From Desulfobacteraceae bacterium (GTDB taxonomy: Bacteria > Desulfobacterota > DSM-4660 > Desulfatiglandales > Desulfatiglandaceae): DNA of 5,988 nucleotides. The stretch spans positions 1 to 5,988 of the forward strand of contig DAOWOF010000151.1 of the NCBI GenBank assembly GCA_030642205.1, written 5' to 3'. The translations under genes and the position numbers were made by a program. The notes under the pieces are model-generated. The model made no database searches. It was not told the DNA's origin and saw only the letters and a list, made by a program, of their open reading frames with translations. Of the stretch, positions 1 through 5,132 are shown piece after piece; the first letter of the stretch is position 1; every line of letters starts with the position of its first letter.

Positions 1-333
1 GATGCAATCAGAAAGAGTATTCAGGATGCAAAAAGAAATATTTATAAGGTAAATTTGAAAAATAACACTATTCCACATGAAGTGGTAGGGAAATATAAAG
101 CTGCAAAGGTGTTATTGAAACCAGCTTCCGCAGGAACTGGTATTATTGCAGGTTCCGCAGTTAGAGCAGTTGTAGAGAATGCTGGGATTTCCGATATATT
201 AACAAAATCGCAAGGATCAAAAAATCTTTTGAATATTGCCAAGGCAACCTTTATGGGCTTATTGCAGTTGAGAAGCCTTGTTGATGTTTCAAAATTAAGA
301 GAAGTCCCTATGAATAAGATAATGGGATCATAA
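1..333 (+). CDS. rpsE: 30S ribosomal protein S5, C-terminal two thirds (5' end outside window)
   Basis: S5 is a small-subunit protein near the decoding centre and mRNA entry channel that contributes to translational accuracy. The frame is open from base 1 to a TAA at 331-333, giving 110 visible residues. The first residues (DAIRKSIQDAKRN) align by eye with about residue 57 of the roughly 165-residue family, so the N-terminal double-stranded-RNA-binding-like domain lies upstream. The visible part is the C-terminal alpha/beta domain. Its hallmark PASAGTGIIAG at visible residues 41-51 is followed by AVRAVVENAGISDILTKSQGS, which is diagnostic of S5. A TTG at 55 is internal and is not the true start. 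rpmD begins 13 bases after the stop. The C-terminal tail after residue 90 is poorly conserved, as is usual for S5. Identification is secure; only the 5' extent is unknown. Confidence 0.97.
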   Translation, partial: DAIRKSIQDAKRNIYKVNLKNNTIPHEVVGKYKAAKVLLKPASAGTGIIAGSAVRAVVENAGISDILTKSQGSKNLLNIAKATFMGLLQLRSLVDVSKLREVPMNKIMGS

Positions 334-338
334 GAGAG
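334..338 (+). promoter_or_regulatory. Ribosome binding site that decides the rpmD start
   Basis: GAGAG lies 8 bases before the ATG at 347, which is good Shine-Dalgarno spacing. The in-frame GTG at 338 would overlap this site and have no spaced site of its own. This favours ATG 347 as the rpmD start, in agreement with the usual L30 N-terminus. Confidence 0.6.
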
Positions 339-346
339 TGTTTAAG

Positions 347-535
347 ATGCCAGAGAAGATTATAATAAAACAGGTAAAAAGTAGAATAGGTTCAAAGCCT
401 AAACAGAGGGCAACCCTTAGGGCATTGGGATTAAGAAGGATAGGTGTCGAGCGTGTGCATGATGATAATCCTATAATTAGAGGCATGATTGATAAGGTTA
501 ACCATCTGGTAGAAATTACTAAATTGAATAAATAG
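347..535 (+). CDS. rpmD: 50S ribosomal protein L30
   Basis: L30 is a small, late-assembling large-subunit protein that binds 23S rRNA. The 62-residue product starts MPEKIIIKQVKSRIGSKPKQ. It contains the family core of RATLRALGLRRIG followed by IIRGMIDKVNHLVEI, which matches the beta-alpha-beta L30 fold along its whole length; bacterial L30 is usually about 60 residues. An in-frame GTG at 338 would add three residues (MFK). The ATG at 347 is preferred because of its spaced GAGAG site and because it gives the normal N-terminus. The gene sits between rpsE (13-base gap) and rplO (10-base gap), its standard place in the spc operon, so translation is probably coupled. L30 is missing in some bacterial groups, so its presence is a mild taxonomic marker. 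Confidence 0.95.
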   Translation: MPEKIIIKQVKSRIGSKPKQRATLRALGLRRIGVERVHDDNPIIRGMIDKVNHLVEITKLNK

Positions 536-545
536 AGTTGAAAAA

Positions 546-983
546 ATGCAATATCAGTTAAAGAAACCAGCATCATTTAAAGATAGAAAGAGAGTAGGTA
601 GAGGCTGTGGCAGCGGTCATGGGAAAACATGCTGTAGAGGGCAGAACGGACAATTATCCAGATCGGGCAGTAAGAAGAGGGCATGGTTTGAAGGTGGTCA
701 AATGCCTATTCAGAGGCGGGTGCCCAAAAGGGGATTTACAAACATCTTCAAGAAAAATTTTAATATAGTAAATCTTTCTCAACTTTTAGAGCTTGAAACA
801 AAAGAAATAAATATTGATTTATTAGAGCAAAAGGGTATAATACGCAACAAAAAGCTTCCCTTAAAGGTGCTTGGAAATGGAGAGATTGATAAGGCGATTA
901 CTGTTATAGCTGATGCTTTCTCTAAATCGGCAAAAGAAAAAATAGAAAAAGCTGGTGGACAGGCAATGATTTCAAGTTGTTGA
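546..983 (+). CDS. rplO: 50S ribosomal protein L15
   Basis: L15 is a large-subunit protein that contacts many 23S rRNA domains and takes part in late 50S assembly. The 145-residue product has the usual bacterial length. The glycine-rich, basic N-terminal extension (residues 17-41, VGRGCGSGHGKT through the RSG motif) is followed by WFEGGQMPIQRRVPKRGF at 47-64. The C-terminal globular domain ends with the family signature LKVLGNGEI and ADAFSKSAKEKIEKAGG (106-138). The unusual feature is three cysteines in the conserved loop (C21, C29, C30) and a fourth as the last residue (C145). The more usual motif has small residues or glycine at the 29-30 positions. The Shine-Dalgarno is weak (GAG at 535-537, overlapping the rpmD stop), so coupling to rpmD is likely. 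The gene order rpmD-rplO-secY is canonical. Confidence 0.97.
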   Translation: MQYQLKKPASFKDRKRVGRGCGSGHGKTCCRGQNGQLSRSGSKKRAWFEGGQMPIQRRVPKRGFTNIFKKNFNIVNLSQLLELETKEINIDLLEQKGIIRNKKLPLKVLGNGEIDKAITVIADAFSKSAKEKIEKAGGQAMISSC

Positions 984-1023
984 ATCCGAGAACCATACCG
1001 TAATAATAAAGAGTAGAAAATAT

Positions 1024-2370
1024 ATGGCAAGCCCATTAGTTAATATCTTTAAAATACCTGAACTAAGGAATAGAATAATTTTTACCTTAGTTATTCTGAT
1101 TATATATAGAATTGGAGCGCATATACCAATACCAGGTATAAATGTTGAGGCTTTAAAAGCATATTTTGATCAGGCATCACAGGGCGCTGCCGGAGGATTG
1201 CTCGACTTCTTCGATCTCTTTGCAGGGGGAGCTTTAAAACGATTTACAATATTTGCATTAGGAATAATGCCATATATATCAGCCTCTATTATTATGCAGC
1301 TTCTAAATGTTGTTATCCCAGCTCTTGAAAGATTGAGTAAGGAAGGACCAGAGGGACATAAAAAAATAAATCAGTACACAAGATATGGCACAGTTCTTTT
1401 ATGCACAATCCAGTCTCTTGGGTTAACCTTTTGGATGAAATCAATGAGTTCTCCTAAAGGTGCAGTTGTGCCAAAGGATTCCGGAATAGAATTTATAATA
1501 ATTGCGGTAATTGCAATAACAACAGGCACTATGGTTTTGATGTGGTTAGGAGAAATGATTACCGAAAGGGGTATAGGTAATGGCATATCATTATTAATTT
1601 TTGCGGGTATAGTTGTAAGGGTTCCCGCAGCAATTATGGATACCCTGAACAGGATTGTTACACAAAGCGACCCGATTATTGGCATTATACTTATCGGCAT
1701 ATTCCTTCTTGTAATTGCTGCATCTATTTTATTGACTTTAGGGATTAGGAAAATACCCGTGCAATATGGAAAAAGGATTGTCGGAAGAAGAATGGTACAG
1801 ATGAAATCTCAGTCTATTCCTTTAAGGGTAAATGCCGCAGGTGTTATTCCAATTATTTTTGCATCGTCTGTTATCCTTTTCCCGGCACAAATAAGCAATA
1901 TGATAGGCGGCAGCAGTGATTATGCTATTTTTACAAAATTACAGTATTGGTTGTCCCCAGGGCAAGCCTTATATATGATTTTTTATGCATTATTGATAAT
2001 ATTTTTCTGCTATTTTTATACTGCTATTCAATTTAATCCTGTTGATATTGCAGAGAATCTAAAGAAATATGGGGGATTCATTCCAGGGATAAGGCCTGGT
2101 AAAAATACATCAGACTACATTATGTGGTTGCTCAATAGGGTGACTTTATCAGGATCAATATTTCTAGCCTTAATCGCTATTGTCCCTGATTTTATAATGA
2201 AGATTTGGCCTGAGGAGGTGTCTCCGCAAATGGCCTATCTGTTTGGCGGCACATCATTATTAATTATTGTTGGTGTAGCCCTTGATACATTAAAACAGAT
2301 AGAATCTCAGTTGATAATGAGACATTATGATGGTTTTATCAAGAAAGGCAGAGTAAGGGCCAGGCACTGA
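1024..2370 (+). CDS. secY: Protein translocase channel subunit SecY
   Basis: SecY forms the membrane channel of the SecYEG translocon, through which unfolded proteins cross or enter the inner membrane, driven by SecA or the ribosome. The 448-residue product is close to the E. coli length (443). The ten expected membrane segments are visible as hydrophobic stretches, beginning with residues 18-38 and ending with 404-421. Conserved markers include the plug and TM2 region FFDLFAGGALKRFTIFALGIMPY (62-84), GPEGHKKINQYTRYGT (108-123), ITERGIGNGISL (179-190) and VNAAGVIPIIFASS (269-282). In the fifth cytoplasmic loop, GIRPGKNTSDYI (355-366) includes R357, the residue needed for SecA-driven export in E. 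coli. The start ATG has only a weak upstream GAG (1011-1013). rplO ends 40 bases upstream and map follows after 27 bases, with no adk between. All family motifs look intact. Confidence 0.98.
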   Translation: MASPLVNIFKIPELRNRIIFTLVILIIYRIGAHIPIPGINVEALKAYFDQASQGAAGGLLDFFDLFAGGALKRFTIFALGIMPYISASIIMQLLNVVIPALERLSKEGPEGHKKINQYTRYGTVLLCTIQSLGLTFWMKSMSSPKGAVVPKDSGIEFIIIAVIAITTGTMVLMWLGEMITERGIGNGISLLIFAGIVVRVPAAIMDTLNRIVTQSDPIIGIILIGIFLLVIAASILLTLGIRKIPVQYGKRIVGRRMVQMKSQSIPLRVNAAGVIPIIFASSVILFPAQISNMIGGSSDYAIFTKLQYWLSPGQALYMIFYALLIIFFCYFYTAIQFNPVDIAENLKKYGGFIPGIRPGKNTSDYIMWLLNRVTLSGSIFLALIAIVPDFIMKIWPEEVSPQMAYLFGGTSLLIIVGVALDTLKQIESQLIMRHYDGFIKKGRVRARH

Positions 2371-2397
2371 TATATTACGTTTTCGAGTAGGATTCAA

Positions 2398-3162
2398 ATG
2401 GGTATATATTTATATAACACTGATCAGATAAATAAAATTAAAGAAGCTGCTGTTTTTACAGCAAAGGTTCTTGATGAGATCGAAAAGATTATTGATATAG
2501 GAATTACAACAAATGACATTGATGTTTTGGCAAGAAAAATTATAAAAAAGCATGGTGGTGAACCCGCATTTCTCAATTATAAGGGTTTCCCGGCAGCAGT
2601 ATGTACTTCAATAAATGAAGTTGTTGTACATGGAATACCAAATAAAAAGGAAATTTTAGAAAGCGGAGATATAATAGGCGTTGATATGGGTGTTTTATAC
2701 AACGGGTTCTATGGTGACAGTGCCAGAACATTTCAAGTTGGGAATACTGACAAAAATGCAAACCAGTTGTTAAAAGCAACCAGAGAATCATTATATGCAG
2801 GAATAAATAAATGTAGAGTAGGCAACAGAATATCAGATATATCAAATGCTGTTGAAACCCATGTTGCAGGATATGGATTTACTCCGGTAAGAGACTATGT
2901 CGGTCATGGAATAGGACTGAATCTCCATGAGGAACCAGCAATACCAAATTATGGTGAGCCAGGAAAAGGGCCAAGAATAAAAAATGGAATGGTTTTTGCT
3001 ATTGAGACTATGATAAATATTGGAACAGGAATGGTTGATCTCTACGATGATGGTTGGACAGTTGTAACACGAGATAGAAAATTATCAGGTCATTTTGAAC
3101 ATACAGTAGCTGTTATTGAAGGCAAAGCAGAAATTTTAACAAAAGGAAATAATTTTAACTGA
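2398..3162 (+). CDS. map: Type I methionine aminopeptidase
   Basis: This cytosolic metalloenzyme removes the initiator methionine from nascent proteins when the second residue is small, after deformylation. The 254-residue product has the bacterial type Ia length, with no N-terminal SH3 or zinc-finger extension. All five dinuclear-metal ligands are in place: D96 (GVDMGV), D107 (GDSART), H170 (VGHGIG), E203 (AIETM) and E234 (HFEHT). The active-site histidines H78 (VVHGIP) and H177 (LHEEP) are also present. Each residue sits one position before its E. coli counterpart. The start ATG is preceded by AGGA at 2389-2392 with 5-base spacing. It lies directly downstream of secY and 14 bases upstream of infA. 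An adk gene often precedes map in other bacteria but is absent here. Catalytic competence is expected. Confidence 0.98.
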   Translation: MGIYLYNTDQINKIKEAAVFTAKVLDEIEKIIDIGITTNDIDVLARKIIKKHGGEPAFLNYKGFPAAVCTSINEVVVHGIPNKKEILESGDIIGVDMGVLYNGFYGDSARTFQVGNTDKNANQLLKATRESLYAGINKCRVGNRISDISNAVETHVAGYGFTPVRDYVGHGIGLNLHEEPAIPNYGEPGKGPRIKNGMVFAIETMINIGTGMVDLYDDGWTVVTRDRKLSGHFEHTVAVIEGKAEILTKGNNFN

Positions 3163-3176
3163 ATATGTGAGAGGTT

Positions 3177-3395
3177 ATGGCAAAAGAAGAACCAATTGAG
3201 GTTGAGGGCGTTGTTATTAAGTTGCTGCCAAATGCTCAGTTCAATGTGAAGTTGGATAATGAACAAATTGTATTAGCTCATATATCTGGAAAGATGAGAA
3301 TGCACTATATAAGAATATTAGCTGGTGACAGGGTTACAGTAGAACTATCACCTTATGATCTAAGTAGAGGCAGGATTACTTATAGATATAAATAA
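3177..3395 (+). CDS. infA: Translation initiation factor IF-1
   Basis: IF-1 binds the 30S A site during initiation and modulates the action of IF-2 and IF-3. The 72-residue product covers a single OB (S1-like) fold and has the family's standard length. It begins MAKEEPIEVEGVV and carries the strongly conserved block HISGKMRMHYIRILAGDRVTVELSPYDLSRGRITYR at residues 35-70. The Shine-Dalgarno GAGAGG (3169-3174) is strong in sequence but unusually close, only 2 bases from the ATG. The start is still secure because MAKE is the conserved N-terminus. map ends 14 bases upstream. The longest intergenic gap of the window follows, with a promoter-like sequence before rpmJ. By eye the core resembles spirochaete IF-1, but this protein is too conserved to place the organism alone. 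Confidence 0.98.
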   Translation: MAKEEPIEVEGVVIKLLPNAQFNVKLDNEQIVLAHISGKMRMHYIRILAGDRVTVELSPYDLSRGRITYRYK

Positions 3396-3401
3396 ATTTA
3401 A

Positions 3402-3430
3402 TTTAAAATGATCCTGTAATTTTATATAAT
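3402..3430 (+). promoter_or_regulatory. Candidate sigma-70-type internal promoter before rpmJ
   Basis: TTTAAA at 3402-3407 (4 of 6 matches to TTGACA) is separated by exactly 17 bases from a perfect TATAAT at 3425-3430. It lies in the 82-base infA-rpmJ gap, the largest in the window, and would start RNA at about 3437, some 40 bases before the rpmJ ATG. Such a promoter would let rpmJ-rpsM-rpsK-rpsD-rpoA be transcribed separately, similar to the separate alpha operon of E. coli. The caution is that AT-rich DNA throws up TATAAT-like hexamers often. I see no stem-loop followed by a T run in this gap that would end transcription from upstream. Confidence 0.4.
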
Positions 3431-3467
3431 ACGGATTTTTAATATGTATCTACTTATATCCTGGATT

Positions 3468-3472
3468 GAGGG
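3468..3472 (+). promoter_or_regulatory. Ribosome binding site of rpmJ
   Basis: GAGGG lies 5 bases before the ATG at 3478 and supports translation of this very short gene from that codon. Confidence 0.6.
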
Positions 3473-3477
3473 CAATT

Positions 3478-3606
3478 ATGAAAGTAAGAGTATCAGTAAA
3501 AAAAATATGTAGTGATTGTAAGATTATTAAACGACATGGAGTAGTTCGTGTGATTTGTAAGAATCCACGTCATAAACAAAGGCAGAAAAAGAGAACTGCC
3601 AACTAA
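3478..3606 (+). CDS. rpmJ: 50S ribosomal protein L36, zinc-binding form with short C-terminal extension
   Basis: L36 is the smallest large-subunit protein and binds 23S rRNA as a zinc ribbon. Translating from ATG 3478 to TAA 3604-3606 gives 42 residues starting MKVRVSVKKICSDCKIIKRH. The zinc ligands are complete: C11, C14, C27 and H32 (CSDC, then CKNPRH). This marks the zinc-binding version rather than the zinc-free paralogue. The bacterial protein usually ends at about residue 37-38 just after HKQRQ (here 32-36). This one continues with KKRTAN, giving a basic tail a few residues longer than normal. GAGGG 5 bases upstream serves as ribosome binding site. rpmJ before rpsM is the canonical order. 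rpsM follows after 35 bases. The short length means it could be missed by length-filtered gene finders, but the motif makes it certain. Confidence 0.96.
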   Translation: MKVRVSVKKICSDCKIIKRHGVVRVICKNPRHKQRQKKRTAN

Positions 3607-3641
3607 GTAATTAAAATATTAATAGATTTAAGGAATTTGGA

Positions 3642-4010
3642 ATGGCAAGAATTGCAGGCGTAGATTTACCAAATAGCAAAAGAATTGAAATTGCCTTAAC
3701 TTACATTTATGGAATAGGACTTTCATCATCAAAAAAGATACTGGATGATACTGGCATCAACCCGGACACAAGAGTTAATGATCTTAGTGATGAGGAAATC
3801 AATAATTTAAGAAAGTCTATTGAAAATAATTATAAGATCGAGGGAGATTTAAGGACTGAGATTGCAATGAATATTAAGCGCCTGATGGATATAAGGTGTT
3901 ATAGGGGAATTAGACACAGAAGAGGACTTCCATTAAGGGGGCAAAATACAAAGAACAATGCCAGAACAAGAAAAGGGAATAGAAAACCATTAGTCGGCAG
4001 GAAGAAATAG
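3642..4010 (+). CDS. rpsM: 30S ribosomal protein S13
   Basis: S13 sits in the head of the small subunit, forms bridges to the 50S subunit and contacts the P-site tRNA through its basic tail. The 122-residue product has normal length. It begins MARIAGVDLPNSKRIEIALTYIYGIG, contains the helix-two-turns-helix type core (residues 14-60) and EGDLRTEIAMNIKRLMDI (67-84), and then the signature RGIRHRRGLPLRGQ (88-101). The C-terminal tail NARTRKGNRKPLVGRKK is typical. Small deviations are R85 in DIRCYRG, where glycine is usual, and QNTKNNARTRKG in place of the usual QRTRTNARTRKG. AAGGA at 3630-3634 lies 7 bases before the ATG. The gene is followed after 20 bases by rpsK, and that gap is almost entirely the strong rpsK ribosome binding site. 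Confidence 0.98.
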   Translation: MARIAGVDLPNSKRIEIALTYIYGIGLSSSKKILDDTGINPDTRVNDLSDEEINNLRKSIENNYKIEGDLRTEIAMNIKRLMDIRCYRGIRHRRGLPLRGQNTKNNARTRKGNRKPLVGRKK

Positions 4011-4012
4011 CC

Positions 4013-4020
4013 AAGGAGGA
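4013..4020 (+). promoter_or_regulatory. Strong Shine-Dalgarno supporting the TTG start of rpsK
   Basis: AAGGAGGA is the longest match to the anti-Shine-Dalgarno sequence in the window. It lies 10 bases before the TTG at 4031. It is what makes this non-ATG codon a credible start, since an in-frame TAG at 4025-4027 excludes anything further upstream. Confidence 0.75.
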
Positions 4021-4030
4021 TGGATAGCAG

Positions 4031-4417
4031 TTGAAGCAAAGAAAAACAAGAAAAAAGGAAAAAAAGAATGTCCCTGTAGGAAAAGCATATATACAGGCCA
4101 CATATAATAATACAATTATAACAATAACCGACATGAAAGGAGATGTATTATCCTGGGCCTCTGCCGGAGGAGAGGGATTTAGAGGATCCAGAAAATCAAC
4201 TCCTTTTGCAGCCCAAATTGCTGCAAAGGTTGCAGCTCAAAGGGCGATGGATAACACAGGGCTTAGGATTATTGAGGTGCTGGTTAAGGGTCCTGGAATT
4301 GGAAGAGAAGCAGCAATTAGATCTTTGGCGCACTCCGGATTGAATATAACTAAAATTAAGGACGTGACCCGAATACCACATAACGGATGCAGACCATCAA
4401 AACGAAGAAGGGTATAG
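4031..4417 (+). CDS. rpsK: 30S ribosomal protein S11, TTG start
   Basis: S11 lines the platform of the small subunit near the E-site mRNA and the Shine-Dalgarno helix. The 128-residue product (family about 129) has a basic start (MKQRKTRKKEKKNVP), then KAYIQATYNNTIITITD and WASAGGEGFRGSRKSTPFAAQIAA (residues 42-65). It continues with VKGPGIGREAAIRSL and ends DVTRIPHNGCRPSKRRRV. The NG pair at N118-G119 corresponds to the site that becomes isoaspartate in E. coli S11. The usual ending is DVTPIPHNGCRPPK, so R replaces P and S replaces P here. Translation starts at TTG: an in-frame TAG lies at 4025, the next in-frame ATG is at codon 34 inside conserved sequence, and AAGGAGGA precedes the TTG by 10 bases. 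It is flanked by rpsM (20 bases) and rpsD (13 bases). Confidence 0.97.
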   Translation: MKQRKTRKKEKKNVPVGKAYIQATYNNTIITITDMKGDVLSWASAGGEGFRGSRKSTPFAAQIAAKVAAQRAMDNTGLRIIEVLVKGPGIGREAAIRSLAHSGLNITKIKDVTRIPHNGCRPSKRRRV

Positions 4418-4430
4418 GTGTAAGAGAAAA

Positions 4431-5060
4431 ATGGCAAGAAATTTAGAACCATCATGTAAACAGTGCAGAAGAGAAATGACGCCTTTAATGCTTAAGGGGC
4501 AAAGGTGCCTTACTGATAAATGTGCTATTAAAAGAAAGAAAAACACACCTGGCCCGCCTAAAAAAAGACGAACCAAGTCATCAGAATATGGAATACAACT
4601 TCGTGAAAAACAAAAAATAAAGAACAGTTATGGTCTTTTTGAGAGGCAATTTCGAAGAGTTTTTGAAGAAGCTTCAAGAATGAGAGGAGTAACAGGCGAT
4701 AATATGCTTTCACTTCTTGAAAGAAGACTAGATAATGTCATTTATAGAACTGGTTTTGCTTCATCGAGAAAACAGGCCAGACAGTTCATAAATCATAGAC
4801 ATGTTTTAGTTAATAGTAACATTGTTGACATAGCTTCTTATAGGGTGAATGAAAACTCAATAATTCAAATTAGAGATTCCTTTAAAAATAATGTAATGTT
4901 AGATGATTCAATAAAGCTCTCGAAGGCTATAAGTTTAATTCCTGAATGGGTGGAAGTAGATTTTGAGAATAAGATAACAAAAATTTTGAGGTTGCCAGCC
5001 AGGTCAGATGTGGAAGACATCTACAAAGAACGTCTTGTTGTCGAATTATATTCTAAATAA
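4431..5060 (+). CDS. rpsD: 30S ribosomal protein S4, zinc-binding form
   Basis: S4 is a primary 16S rRNA-binding protein that nucleates 30S body assembly and affects accuracy. In E. coli and Bacillus it also represses its own mRNA. The 209-residue product has the usual length. Near the N-terminus the four zinc ligands C9, C12, C26 and C31 are complete, at the same positions as I recall for Thermus S4, so this is the cysteine-containing form. The next region, SEYGIQLREKQKIKNSYGLFERQFRRVFEEA (51-81), is diagnostic. The S4 RNA-binding domain runs from about residue 98 to 160 (RRLDNVIYRTGFASSRKQARQFINHRHVLVN). The protein ends in VVELYSK. The ATG follows the rpsK stop by 13 bases. AGGTG at 4416-4420 overlaps that stop and AAGAGA at 4422-4427 is weak, so coupling to rpsK is likely. 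rpoA follows after 72 bases. Confidence 0.98.
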   Translation: MARNLEPSCKQCRREMTPLMLKGQRCLTDKCAIKRKKNTPGPPKKRRTKSSEYGIQLREKQKIKNSYGLFERQFRRVFEEASRMRGVTGDNMLSLLERRLDNVIYRTGFASSRKQARQFINHRHVLVNSNIVDIASYRVNENSIIQIRDSFKNNVMLDDSIKLSKAISLIPEWVEVDFENKITKILRLPARSDVEDIYKERLVVELYSK

Positions 5061-5121
5061 TACGATAAAAAAATCTAAATTCCTGTACTTATTAGTTATA
5101 TTGTATCCGGTTAATGTTCAT

Positions 5122-5126
5122 GGGAG
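5122..5126 (+). promoter_or_regulatory. Ribosome binding site of rpoA
   Basis: GGGAG lies 6 bases before the ATG at 5133. It supports that start over the ATGs at 5114 and 5120, which are in another frame and stop at 5143. Confidence 0.65.
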
Positions 5127-5132
5127 AAAAAA

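Noticed and set aside
338..346. GTG at 338 as a start for rpmD, adding three residues.
   Set aside because: It overlaps the only good ribosome binding site and would have none of its own. ATG 347 gives the normal L30 N-terminus.
1371..1700. A 109-codon open frame on the - strand inside secY.
   Set aside because: It is fully contained in the well-supported secY gene, has no recognisable domain and no ribosome binding site context. The other - strand frames in the window are rejected for the same reason.
3458..3466. Inverted repeat ATCC-T-GGAT just before the rpmJ ribosome binding site.
   Set aside because: The one-base centre cannot form an RNA hairpin loop and no T run follows, so it is neither a terminator nor a convincing operator.
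4020..4034. A four-codon reading frame (ATG GAT AGC AGT TGA) whose stop overlaps the rpsK TTG start, as in a coupling mini-cistron.
   Set aside because: Its ATG begins on the last base of the Shine-Dalgarno, so it has no spacing and could not be initiated from that site. It is best explained by chance.
3412..5087. The same seven bases TCCTGTA occur about 17-20 bases after the upstream stop in both large gaps (3412-3418 and 5081-5087), suggesting a shared regulatory site.
   Set aside because: With about 76 by 66 possible heptamer pairs in the two gaps, a shared heptamer is expected roughly one time in three by chance. The distance to the following -10-like sequence also differs (6 and 9 bases).
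5074..5102. Promoter-like TATATT at 5097-5102 before rpoA.
   Set aside because: The hexamer 17 bases upstream (TCTAAA) matches the -35 consensus at only 3 of 6 positions and there is no extended -10 TG. That is too weak in such AT-rich sequence.
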